Below, piece after piece: positions 11,323 through 20,802 of a stretch of DNA of 64,000 nt; the stretch's first letter is position 1; every line of letters starts with the position of its first letter. Source of the DNA: Guyanagaster necrorhizus (taxonomy: Eukaryota > Basidiomycota > Agaricomycetes > Agaricales > Physalacriaceae); the NCBI RefSeq assembly GCF_019112545.1, contig NW_025064890.1, positions 1,451,783-1,515,782 on the forward strand, written 5' to 3'. The position numbers and the translations under genes are program-made. The notes beneath the pieces are model-generated. The model saw only the letters and a list, made by a program, of their open reading frames with translations. It was not told where the DNA came from and searched no databases.

Positions 11323-11387
11323 CCCTGTGTGGTGTATCGATTAGTATACATGCACGTCTCCGCTAGGTTCGACTCCCAGCTACAGGG
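11323..11387 (+). repeat. tRNA-like element, family A
   Basis: 65 nt. The acceptor-like ends CCCTGTG and TACAGGG pair over 7 bp (one G-T). A D-arm-like GTGT..ATAC stem (4 bp) holds a 10-nt loop. The T-arm CTAGG/CCCAG carries the loop TTCGACT. Only 13 nt separate the D- and T-arms, against about 23 in a true tRNA, so no normal anticodon arm can form. Confidence 0.7.
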
Positions 11388-11999
11388 TTTAGGATGGTAT
11401 CAATGTTTCTTTTTGCAAATCCATATCCTTCTCATGTTCACAGTTCATGCCGCTCACGTATAATTGAATTGGATGTAGCGCAGGCCGCTCATGACTTCTG
11501 TTATACTCCTAGCCCTAGGTCCTGCTTCAACATCGGCTTTGATGAGTAGAATCGAGTACTGCCCACCCACTCAGGAAACATTGCTTGTTTGGAATTGTTC
11601 TTTTTTCGTCAGTTTGTTTGCGGACTTGAACCCGGGGCCATTGAAAAGAGCGCGTGTTTCTGTCATGGTGGTTGCTGCCTTCTATCGCTGTGTATATCAA
11701 TGAGCTCAATCAGGTTCGTTAGCACGTTTCCAATGTCCAAGGGACTTGTTACCAGCAGGCACATGAACATAGCTAGCCCATGCAGGCGGTACTCGTTAAA
11801 TCAAAATAATGAAGCTGTAACCATATTGTTAGCATTACCGGCATTGCGAGAACATGACAAGCGTACATCTCCCTGTTCCTTCTCCTAGACTCTGTCCTCT
11901 GGTAACCCATAACAGTCATATTTAAATAACCCTTCTTCACCCCACTGACGCAGTCATTCTTCAACTGCACTATATATCTAATCCCTCACCAGAAGTTCA

Positions 12000-12061
12000 T
12001 CTCTGCAGTAGTACATCTGTCACTGCAATGTACTATGCTGGGTTCAACTCCCAGTCAGAGA
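12000..12061 (+). repeat. tRNA-like element, family C
   Basis: 62 nt. TCTCTGC and TCAGAGA pair at 6 of 7 positions. A GTAC..GTAC stem encloses the middle. A 5-bp T-arm CTGGG/CCCAG carries the loop TTCAACT. The anticodon arm is absent or fused with the D-arm. Confidence 0.65.
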
Positions 12062-12203
12062 GTAGAGCAAGGAGTGGCTAGATTATCTTTTTAAATTCCT
12101 TTCAGTAGACATCCTCAAACCTGAATCAATCTTCCCCACACCAGCTGGTACCCACAATTTTTCGTGAAGCTCGCGAATAAACTTGTTCGTCTGATGTCTA
12201 ATA

Positions 12204-14067
12204 TGCTAATTTTGGTCTTTAATTTTGTCTGCGCATTTTCAAAGACTCCTAGTCAGATGCTGGCATTCCGTTTCCTGGCTGGTATTGGCGGAAGTGCACC
12301 GCTGGCCGTGCGTATGCGAGCCACAATAGGCGAGCCGTACCTAGTTAATTCTAATTAGCTCGGTGGGGGAGTCATTAACGATTGCTGGAGCGTCAAGGAA
12401 CGTGGTCGGGCAGTGACTTTATATGCCCTGGCGCCTCTCTTGGGTCCAATCATTGGGCCGATCGCTGGCGCATGGATTGCCATGAAGACGACGTGGAAAT
12501 GAATTGTGAGCATCACCTTTATCCCTAGATTTTTTTCCAGTCATTACTTTTCTCCAGTTCTGGTCTATATCCATCGCTACTGTCTTCGTCCAAGCCATCT
12601 CTTTCTTTTGGCTCAAAGAGAGTAAGCGCGATGCCCAAGTAGCTATATCTCACTCAGATTGTTGCCACTGGCCTTTGCGCCCCATTTACTGGCTCGAAAA
12701 GCAAGGAAGCTGCAAAATGCTAGCAGCGGGGAAGGGAATGTCAGATATATTACGAGACATCAACAGAATCCAATCAAGTACACGATGACTGACACCCGGG
12801 AATTACTTCTGACCTCTATCTTACTGGGCCTCTCGTCCAAAAGCTTCTACTCTACCCGGTCGTTTTACTTCTAACCGAACCTACGGCCCAGCTACTAGGA
12901 ATATATCTAGCCTATATGTAAGGTGTATGTCATCGTCTGTCATAATATGCTAATTATTTCATCGATTGTCTTCAGATACGGTAGGACATTGCGGGAGAAC
13001 GTTTCGTTTAATTGCTTACTGACTCCTCTTGATTATCTAGGGCTGGTCTATCGTATGCTCTACCTTCTCACTTTCTGGGACATCTCTCTCACCGTGTTTA
13101 CAGTGATACTGACGTCGATCCCTGATATATACGTCGTTGTATATCACGAGAGTATCGGAATTGCAGGATTGCATTACATCGCCTTTGGAATTGGCCTTTA
13201 CAGTGGAGCGCAAATCACGAATGCGATCCTGGATGGACTGTATCTCCGCCTCAGCGCTCACTACGGGACCGAAGGCCGTCCTGAATTTCGAATTCGCAAG
13301 TGTCGTCCGTTACTATGTACATCATTGTTACTTACGAGCAACTGTGAAGCCATTATGCTGCCCGCCACCCTGTTCGTGCCTATAGGATTGTTCATTACAG
13401 GTGCGTCAGGGCAGAAGCTTTGCACTCTGTACGACGTTATGGGGATATTTCATTTCCAGGATGGACTGTGTCAAGCGGAGTGCACTGGATTGTCCCAGAT
13501 ATTGTGAGTGTCTTTGCCCGTGAGAACTTCAAAAGCTTACAGCGCCCTGAGCAGGGACTTGTTATCACCGGGTGAAGATTTATTTTACTGACGGTTGTAA
13601 GAGACTGAAACCTGATTCTTATCTACAAATAGAATGGGCATCGCCGTGAACTGGCAAGCGATACAAACATATATCATCGATACCTACACCGTTCATGCAG
13701 CACCAGGTAAGTCAATGGCCTGTACAAGTACTGATGCCGACCTAACCAATTATACAGCTCTCGGAGGGCTCTATTTGCTTCGCTAGCTCGTCGGTTTTGC
13801 CTTGCCATTAGGCTCTCCTAGCTTGTCAACGATCATGATCTTTCGTACTTTTTCCCGATACCGAGCTCCGAACGTAGGTACCAGCATTTAGGGTATGGGA
13901 AAGGAAACACCATACTAGCTAATTACACTTTGGGCCTGGAATTCCCGATGTAAGTCCTCGCTCCAATCAGGCTCATTCTCAGATTCATCGCGCAAGCTAG
14001 GGTCTTGATTTTCTGGTTTTGGGGGACCGTTCCACGTGGAAAAAGTGCAACGGCTATCCATAGTTAG
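12204..14067 (+). pseudogene. MFS multidrug transporter, 5'-truncated second copy
   Basis: This copy is homologous in inverted orientation to the fuller gene at 60,544-62,877, and the homology runs past the stop to about 14,140. It lacks the first exons: homology begins at about 12,204, exactly where the 1-kb module ends. It keeps TPSQMLAFRFLAGIGGSAPL, LYALAPLLGPIIGPIAGAW, VVVYHESIGIAGLHYIAFGI and the C-terminal SATAIHS plus stop. It has nonsense changes the other copy lacks: TGG to TGA at about 12,500 (in TTWK-W) and TCG to TAG at about 13,784 (in LLR-S). It is therefore a pseudogene made by a duplication that was later disabled. Confidence 0.85.
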
Positions 14068-14735
14068 GTATCCATAATGGTTTCAGAATGGACCCAGATA
14101 AGTTAGCACTTACTTGAAGGATGAAGGGCCTAGACTGCACAATAAGTACTTACCTAGAATTTTGAATTGCTTTCTTCTGCCCTAATAAAGGTCGAGATCA
14201 CTCTCCCAGAAGATCGGACCTAGGGCTTCATCGACATCTCGGAAAAATGGAGACGGATGTTTTTTGGCATGGAGATGTTACATATGTGAAATTGCAAAAA
14301 AAAAAAATAGGGCTACCACCTTGCTAGGTTTTGGTAGCATTAGAGTCTATCTGACGGAGCCCAGAGTGAGATTCAATTTGACCAATTATAATGTCTATCA
14401 TCATAACTCTTACTCGGCGTGGTAGCACTTGGACACAAACAACTGGAATCTCCTCAGAAGGACGTGGACCATCATTTCAAGATGAAAACTTTGGTTATGA
14501 TTCATACTGGATGGAACCGATGGGTAGGAACCTAGGGAAAATATAATGAGTGACTAACGACAGCCGCAGATTGCCCATCCGTTCGTCCATCAATCTGTGG
14601 ATCGACATTCAGATCCATAGGAGGGACAAAATACAAACATATTAGACGTCATAGCTTGACATGAAAATTGCATAATTCGAGAAAGGTATTGTACTCTGCC
14701 ATTGGTCAATCTGCCTGAGTCGTAGTCATCCCTCG
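14068..14735. other. no recognised gene
   Basis: The first ~75 bases still match the region downstream of the MFS gene at 60.47 kb. The rest holds no recognisable gene; an A-run lies at 14,287. Confidence 0.5.
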
Positions 14736-15092
14736 TCTTACCCCCTTCAGCATCTCTGTCGACGAAACGGTTAGTGTACATCTTGATTCCCTCTCAGAGA
14801 TCGTCAAGCGGTAGGCCCGGGAGTTGATTTCAAACCTTTCATCTTCCGCTTCTCTGGTTCCTGATTTTCGAGGGGACATGTGCAGGCTCGGACGGTCAGT
14901 GGGCCAGCGCGCCGAGAATTAGACGTATATATAGAAATGTTTAACCAGTCGCACATGTGAACTTTCGGCATAGAATGTGCTGCCTTGAATAATTAGATGG
15001 AGCAATAAGACATACAACTACAAGTGCGATCTGAAGAGCGTAGACCGGGTTCTTGAAGAGACACAAGACCTGCTCGAAGAATCTCTATCCCG
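14736..15092 (-). pseudogene. fragment related to the Zn2Cys6 factor gene (copy a)
   Basis: It is nearly the same as 16,671-17,012. Near 15,040-15,092 the minus strand matches the exon of the transcription factor that reads SSGWRFFEQVRIFKNAIYTPP (36,570-36,660). The remainder of the shared block is not recognisable as coding. It is a short, truncated fragment. Confidence 0.55.
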
Positions 15093-15230
15093 ATAATGTT
15101 AAAACTTGGCCTGAGCTCAAGGTGACAAAAGCCAGTTTGTAGAAAGAAATGATCAGCTTAGCAACAGAGAAAAAAAGAAACTGTCGCTAGAATCTCAGCT
15201 GAGCTGAGATCAAGGAGCTGCTAAGCTCAC

Positions 15231-15335
15231 CCATTGATTCCCATCCCCCCGGCCCCGGCGGGAAATTCCGTCCGAGATATATTTCTCTTCGCCATCAAAA
15301 GGCCTTATGCACTACACCGAGGTCCATACAGGATT
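15231..15335 (+). pseudogene. F-box domain fragment
   Basis: ATTCCGTCCGAGATATATTT and the following ~40 bases match the F-box exon start of the gene at 17,573 (ILSEIFLFAITRPYRMF), preceded by a disrupted PPIDS-type lead. The fragment stops at about 15,335, where unrelated sequence begins. Confidence 0.6.
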
Positions 15336-15407
15336 TCTCCTAAGACTTGTCCCAAACTTTTTGTCATTCTCCACCAGTGTATAACATGATGATTTCTCCT
15401 CTTTCAT

Positions 15408-15474
15408 ATATCTCATAGTGTAATGGTCATGCAAAGCAAAGCCCACTGGGTTCGACTCCCAGATGAAAAGATAT
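15408..15474 (+). repeat. tRNA-like element, family B
   Basis: 67 nt closed by ATATCT and AGATAT. It contains a box-A-like TAGTGTAATGG and a perfect 5-bp T-arm CTGGG/CCCAG with loop TTCGACT, followed by a few extra bases before the closing stem. The element at 48,465-48,526 has the same layout and similar text. Confidence 0.65.
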
Positions 15475-15773
15475 CTGTCCAGATTGTGTACCTTTTATTT
15501 AAAATTACTAATCCTTTTTGGTGCCCACCTCTGCTGATAGGTTCCTGGTTAGCTGGGTCGACTTGCCCAGCGCACACTTCCTTCTTGCTGTTTGTAGCCA
15601 TAACAACTGAGATCTTGGAAGTTTATGCCAGGTCAACGGGCGGCCAGGGCGCGTTCAAATTTGGGAGCGCGGGTTTAGACGCGTCGTCGTCATGGCTGAA
15701 GGGAAAATCCGATGTGTAACAGTCACACATACCTCACTAAAAAAAGCCTTTGAACACGTCTCTCAGACAAGCA

Positions 15774-15838
15774 CCCTGTGTGGTGTATCGGTTAGTATAC
15801 ATGCACGCCTCCGCTAGGTTCGACTCCCTGCTTCAGGG
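15774..15838 (+). repeat. tRNA-like element, family A (copy 2)
   Basis: 65 nt, the partner of 11,323-11,387. Box-A-like TGGTGTATCGGTTAG and T-loop TTCGACT are kept. The closing stem has decayed to about 5 bp (CCCTG/CAGGG) and the T-stem has a mismatch. Confidence 0.65.
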
Positions 15839-16462
15839 TTTAGTATGGTGACATTATTTCCTTTTGCAAATCCATACCCTTCTCATGTTCACAGTTCACT
15901 CTGCTCACATATAAATTGAATTGGAAATTAGCGGACATGACCTCGTCACCGCTCATGACTTCCGTTATACTCCCAGCCCGAGGTCCTGCTTCAATGTCAC
16001 GGACGGATTTGACTGAGTGGAATCGAGTATTACCCACCCATCCCCTCGGGAGACATTGCTTGTTTGGATCTGTTCTTTGTTCTGTCAGTTTGTTTGCGGA
16101 CTCGAAGCCAGTGCGCCATTGAAAAGAGCGTGTTCCTGTCATGGCGGTGGCTGCGCTTTATTACTGTGTATGTCTGTGAGTTCAATGCGTCAGGATTCGT
16201 TAGCTCGTTTGTTGCCAGCAGGCACGTGGAAATAGCTAGCCCATGCAGGCGGTACTTGTTAAATCAAAATAATGAAGCTGTAACCATATTGTTAGCATTA
16301 CCGTCATTGCGAGAACAGGGCAAGCGTACATCTCCCTGTTCCTTCTCCTGGGCTCTGTCCTCTGGTAACCCATAACAGTCGTATTTAAATAATCCATCTT
16401 TACCCCACTGACACAGTCATTCTTCAACTGCACTATATATCTAATCCCTCACCAGAAGTTCA

Positions 16463-16524
16463 TCTCTGCAGTAGCACATCTGCCACTGCAATGTACTCCG
16501 CTGGGTTCAACTCCCAGTCAGAGA
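16463..16524 (+). repeat. tRNA-like element, family C (copy 2)
   Basis: 62 nt, the partner of 12,000-12,061. It keeps the same TCTCTGC/TCAGAGA ends and the same CTGGG/CCCAG T-arm with loop TTCAACT. Changes fall in the middle region. Confidence 0.65.
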
Positions 16525-16670
16525 GTGGATAAGATCCTCTAGGCTAGCTTTTTAAATTTCTTTCAGTAGGCACCCTCAAGCCTGAATCAATCTTCCCCAC
16601 CCCATCTGGTACCCACAATTTTTCGTGAAGACCGCGGATAAACTTGTTCGTCTGATGTCTAATGCGCTAT

Positions 16671-17012
16671 AGTCTTACACCCCCTTCAGCGTCTTTGTCG
16701 ACGAAACGGTTAGCATACATGTTGATTCCCTCTGAGATCATCAAGAGGTAGGCCCGAGAATTGATTTCAAACCTTTCATCTTCCGCTTCTCTAGTCCCTG
16801 ATTTTCGAGGAGACATGTGCAGGCTCAGACGGTCAGTGGGTCAGCGCGTCGAGAAGTAGACGTATATATAGAAAATATTTAACCAGTCGTACATGTGATC
16901 CTTTGGCGTAGAATGTGCTGTCTTGAATAACAGCTTCAAGAGCAATCCGAAACTCTGGAGGAGCGTAAACTGGGTTCTTGAAGACACGGGACCTGCTCGA
17001 AGAATCTCCATC
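16671..17012 (-). pseudogene. fragment related to the Zn2Cys6 factor gene (copy b)
   Basis: The minus strand encodes RSRVFKNPVYAPPEFRIAL, matching the intact factor's EQVRIFKNAIYTPPSLYEL (about 36,600-36,655). It is the second copy of 14,736-15,092. It is joined directly to an F-box fragment at about 17,012, so both genes are truncated at one junction. Confidence 0.65.
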
Positions 17013-17215
17013 CCCCCCCTCCCTCAATCGAAGGGCCTTGAAGATCTGCACCGAGTTTCATGGCTGCCGGGAGAGGTATGTCGACGATGGCGCGACATCG
17101 CATGGGGCTTGTCATCCTTTACGCTGGCCATGGCGTCGAATCACAGACAGTGCCGGGAGAAATCCTGAGGCTGCTTCTAGATGCCGAGGCCAGGGTGTAC
17201 TTTCCATGAAATTAT
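17013..17215 (+). pseudogene. F-box gene fragment
   Basis: The text around 17,060-17,110 encodes the WLPGEVCRRWRDIAWGL block. It matches WLLGRVCRRWRDTAWSC in the intact F-box gene 700 bp downstream. It lacks a start and is frameshifted afterwards. Confidence 0.65.
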
Positions 17216-17572
17216 ATTTACGCGCGAGATCTTCACAGTACCAAGTTGGACGAAGAATTGGTTTTATGTTCGTGTCGGCGAAGGCCGCCGTGATCCCCGA
17301 ACCAATCAACGTTCGATGACGATTTCTCTCGAAATAACGTCCATCTCTTCTAAGCGGCGGCAATTCCGTTACTGGCAAAGGGATACATAAAGGCGGATCT
17401 CGTTTCCTGAAATTCAATACCGATAAAGAGGCAAAGGGTAGTGGTGGCAGGCGATCGAGACAGTCAGTATTCAGGTGAGCAAACGAACTAGGTCTGGCGT
17501 CTGTTCGATAAGCAATGTCTTTCCTCCATCCTGCTTTGATAGGCATCAATACGAGAAAAGTATCATCGTAAT

Positions 17573-18970
17573 ATGTGCTTCACCGCGATGTCAGCTGAAC
17601 CTGCGATCCAAGACCGGGTGAAGCCACCCATCGATTCTCTTCCCCCCGAAATTCTGTCCGAAATCTTTCTCTTCGCCATCACAAGGCCCTACAGGATGTT
17701 CGGAGATCTATATCGCGGACCGTGGCTACTAGGAAGGGTCTGCCGACGATGGCGCGACACCGCATGGAGCTGCGCTGCTCTGTGGTCGTCATTTTCGGTT
17801 CATTGGCCTGAACACGGGAAAGAAGACGTCGGAGAAAGGCTGCTCATGGACGCGCTTCGGCATACTGGACACAAGGGGCTTTCGATGACGATACTGTTAT
17901 CCAATGACTTCCCAAATGCCATCATCCAGGGTCTGGTCCGGCATTCATCGCAGTGGGAAGACGTCCATATACCCACTCCTTCCTGTCTTCCATGGACCCA
18001 ATTAACGCTATCCAATCCTCCTTCACTCCATCTTCCATCTTTAAAATCACTTGTCGTGGGTAGGCAACCAACCGTGGACAGCCTCGCCGCCATCTTGAGC
18101 ATGTTCTCACACACGCCCAACCTGCGATCCTTCAAATTCAACATATACCACACTCGTTCTGATTTCGACCCGAGCGCCATCGGAGTGCCGTGGTGGCAGC
18201 TCACGTCCTTGGTCATGGTTTTGGGGCCGATGCGAGATTGTCCCGTGGAGGCGAGCATCAAGGTTCTCCGTCTCTGCTCAAACCTCGAAACGTTGAGAGA
18301 AGAGACTATACTCCACTCTGTTCCAGAATCCATCATGGTGACGCTCCCGAGACTTGGCTCGCTCAGCGTCAGGTCCCCTGAGATACTATACTATCTCGTT
18401 TGTCCAGCGCTAGAACACCTGTCAATCCTTCCGCGATACGATGCCCCATTCTCTATACCGCCCCTCTCGCAGCTCATCGCTCATTCCAGATGTCAACTCC
18501 GCTCTCTCGATATTTGGCTATGGCGCCATCTGGCAGACCCAGGAGAACTTTTCTCGTGCGTGCCGCACCTCCGCAAATTGGTTCTTCGCGTGGAATGCTA
18601 CGACAAAGACGTGGCAGAGCTCCTCAAATATCTCACCTTGGGTGACACGAGCATGATGCTCCCCAGTTTGAACATCTTCGAGCTGAAGGTGCAGGAGCTT
18701 TTCACGGGAAAAACACACTTGGAGGAATTGGACGAAGTACTGGTTAGGATTATCGACGCGCGCTGGAACGTTCCTAAAGAATTATCGGTCGCCCAGTTGC
18801 GTCAAGTGCGAATCAGGTGCAGTAAAGCCGGTATTGAAGGGACGGTCGTTGACGTAGAGAAGCAAGAAGACCAGGCTACTCGGAACCTTAGGACGTTGTC
18901 TCGTGTCGACCGTCTGAAATCCTTCAAGACAGAAGGATTGGATATATCCATCATTTTTGAACAGGGTTAG
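17573..18970 (+). CDS. F-box protein with LRR-like C-terminal region
   Basis: This single long exon encodes 465 aa. An F-box occupies about residues 20-75 (PIDSLPPEILSEIFLFAIT, then RVCRRWRDTAWS). The rest has irregular leucine-rich repeats (for example SLHLPSLKSLVV, HTPNLRSFKF, LCSNLETLRE, CPALEHLSIL). F-box proteins of this layout are substrate adaptors of SCF ubiquitin ligases, with the F-box binding Skp1 and the repeats choosing the target; the target here is unknown. The frame could also start at the second ATG (17,588). It is one of several F-box relatives in the window; those at 15.2, 17.0, 39.1 and 42.4 kb are broken. The gene ends at TAG 18,968-18,970. Confidence 0.8.
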   Translation: MCFTAMSAEPAIQDRVKPPIDSLPPEILSEIFLFAITRPYRMFGDLYRGPWLLGRVCRRWRDTAWSCAALWSSFSVHWPEHGKEDVGERLLMDALRHTGHKGLSMTILLSNDFPNAIIQGLVRHSSQWEDVHIPTPSCLPWTQLTLSNPPSLHLPSLKSLVVGRQPTVDSLAAILSMFSHTPNLRSFKFNIYHTRSDFDPSAIGVPWWQLTSLVMVLGPMRDCPVEASIKVLRLCSNLETLREETILHSVPESIMVTLPRLGSLSVRSPEILYYLVCPALEHLSILPRYDAPFSIPPLSQLIAHSRCQLRSLDIWLWRHLADPGELFSCVPHLRKLVLRVECYDKDVAELLKYLTLGDTSMMLPSLNIFELKVQELFTGKTHLEELDEVLVRIIDARWNVPKELSVAQLRQVRIRCSKAGIEGTVVDVEKQEDQATRNLRTLSRVDRLKSFKTEGLDISIIFEQG

Positions 18971-20183
18971 TTCTGCTTTTCACAGGCTTACTTTTGCTGA
19001 CGACTTTTGTAGAGAACGGATACGGATGGATGGAAGACCGTGTCTTTCTGTGATGCAGAGCGTATTGTATCGTCCATTCAAAGGCTTAAAATATGCGCGA
19101 AAGCGCTTTATTTTGCACCAGTGCGTAAGAGCCAGCCAACGCTAAGTTTATGGAGCCACCCATGACAGTACCGACTACCATTTGGAACCGTAGAACCTCC
19201 TGGTGCCGTCAATCATCGGTACATACCCGTGAGCATGCGAACACGCTCTTTTCGGTGTGGACACTCTTCAAGTCTTCGTCGATCGACGCTCAGCCCGTGT
19301 ATCGCACACCATACCTTCAATTCATCGCGGCAGTTCAAGCCCGTGCACGATAAATTTGTCATCATCCGTGAATCCGTTCTTGCTATCTGGGGTGCAGAAC
19401 GGTGTCTCCAGCCCGATTTCAATTCTTAAGCTGCCCGGGAAGCTATAGACGAACAGTCTAGGGCTTACGTTTAAGATGCTTTCTTGCTCCCCATCAAGAA
19501 GGAGACCAATTTTCACGCATCGAGCAACAATTTGTCTTCAACTAACGCAACTATGCTCAAATGTATGCTAAGGAGGAGAGATATCGCGGATACGATTTAT
19601 TTGGATAAATGGGAATAAAAGGGTACGATGGGGAGACCGCCTTTACATTATCAGCGCGACGGAGGCGAGGATCTATCCATTTCAATACAGTGCATACATA
19701 GCGATGGATTGTGTAATGAATTCGAACTGAGCGGGGTGTCAATGCCCCATGCCCAACTAGCGCCAAAAGACATAGGGTCGAGCCTATTAAATTCATTTGC
19801 GACGGCGAAGAGACACAAGCGGTGATAGAAAAGAGTTGCGTACAAAACCGCGATGACCGCGCGTCCGTCTGTGACATTTTTCTTTAGCGAAGGCACCCGA
19901 ATAAGCAAGCAAGCAGTAAAGCATTTAAAAAAAATTCTCCATGACCAAAGATTTTTCTTTTTTTTTTAAAAAAAAAAAACAGCGCTCAGGTCAAATCGTA
20001 ATCAATGCAAGTTTACAATAAAAATCAACGTCTATGAAACTCCCCGCCAAAATAAAAAAAGAAATGTAGTGTGCAAAAACGAAAGTGACGGGGTAAAATG
20101 AATGGGTTTTCGGGCTGTAATAAAGAATTGAATGCGATAAGGAGTCTCAAATGCAAAAAGTGTTCGGGTTCTTGTACTATCTC
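18971..20183. other. intergenic, no recognised gene
   Basis: Several short open frames on both strands, none with a recognisable domain. A T-run then A-run at about 19,958-19,978 is low complexity. Part may be the 3' UTR of the small secreted protein gene. Confidence 0.5.
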
Positions 20184-20741
20184 TTAAAGAAACTGGGCGG
20201 CCTGGCTCTGGAGAAACCATCAGGTTTAATCCAGAAGGACTACCAAGAAAATGGAACAGGACTCACCGACCCACGAAGAATAGGAACGGGAGCTGGTGCA
20301 GCCTCCGGGTCCCTCTTCCTCCTGCCCGAGTAGGTGGCGTACGACGGGCACCTCGAGTCCTGGCCAGAAGCACATTGTCCAGAGTTCTAAACCGCTATCA
20401 GACTCAAAAGCACGAGTCCGGAGCTGTGGGTAACACTCACGGTGTCAAACGAGCACGAATACGACCCCGTAGAGCCCGTGCGGAATCTAAACGAGGAATG
20501 AAGACAATCAGCCAAGGGGGCCCTGAAACGGACGACGAGCGCGACGATAGACTTACGTGCAGCCAAAGTGAGATCCACTGTACGGTGGGGAATCGCATCC
20601 CCAGCTGGCTTTCCAATTGCCATGTCCATCGTGGTCTGGGCAGAGCCACCCCGGATTCCCGGGTGTAGAGGACGGGTACGAGCCACCCGCCGCGACGGCA
20701 GACACGAGCGCGAGGAGAGAGATGCAGCTAGTGAATCGCAT
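20184..20741 (-). CDS. small secreted cysteine-rich protein, 124 aa
   Basis: Four exons (20557-20741, 20441-20486, 20267-20386, 20184-20207) sum to 375 nt and give 124 aa. The introns are 70, 54 and 59 nt with GTAAGT, GTGAGT and GTGAGT donors. Residues 1-19 form a signal peptide (MRFTSC..LLALVSAVAAG). The mature part has six cysteines (positions 34, 49, 61, 73, 82, 90), is rich in G, S, W and D, and then shows a Kex2-type GRRKRDP site at 98-104 with a Pro-rich tail. I recognise no family. It resembles fungal small secreted, effector-like proteins, but role and target are unknown. A TATA box lies 54 bp upstream and the start sits in CCCACCATG. Not flanked by repeats within 1 kb. Confidence 0.8.
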
Positions 20742-20794
20742 GGTGGGGATGAACGGCCGAGCTAAGGAAGTAAAACAACGTGCTGGGTGGGCCC

Positions 20795-20802
20795 TTTTTA
20801 TA
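20795..20802 (-). promoter_or_regulatory. TATA box of the small secreted protein gene
   Basis: TATAAAAA on the minus strand, 54 bp upstream of the ATG, suggests a short 5' leader and strong, focused initiation. Confidence 0.6.

Larger units (their letters stand above)
11168..12203. repeat. ~1-kb duplicated module, copy 1
   Basis: This is about 85-90% alike by eye to 15,660-16,665, in the same orientation. It starts with the shared GGGAGCGC..GGTTTAGACGCGTCGTCGTCATGG-type text and ends with the shared GTTCGTCTGATGTCTAAT. It carries two tRNA-like elements (11,323 and 12,000). No protein is recognisable; a 65-codon minus-strand frame is open in both copies but carries many replacement changes. 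The left edge lies near the CpG-free island and the right edge abuts a 5'-truncated MFS gene. Confidence 0.8.
15660..16665. repeat. ~1-kb duplicated module, copy 2
   Basis: Direct repeat of 11,168-12,203. It carries the second copies of the family A and C tRNA-like elements. Its right end (GTCTGATGTCTAAT) abuts the truncated transcription-factor fragment at 16,671, whereas copy 1 abuts a truncated MFS gene. Confidence 0.8.

Noticed and set aside
11773..11970. 65-codon minus-strand frame conserved in both copies of the 1-kb module (also 16,236-16,433)
   Set aside because: Open in both copies, but several of the few differences change amino acids and there is no start context or domain. More likely non-coding similarity.
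19557..19877. 106-codon minus-strand frame with a hydrophobic start
   Set aside because: MNLIGSTLCLLALVGHG could look like a signal peptide, but the rest has no coding character and lies downstream of the small secreted protein gene.
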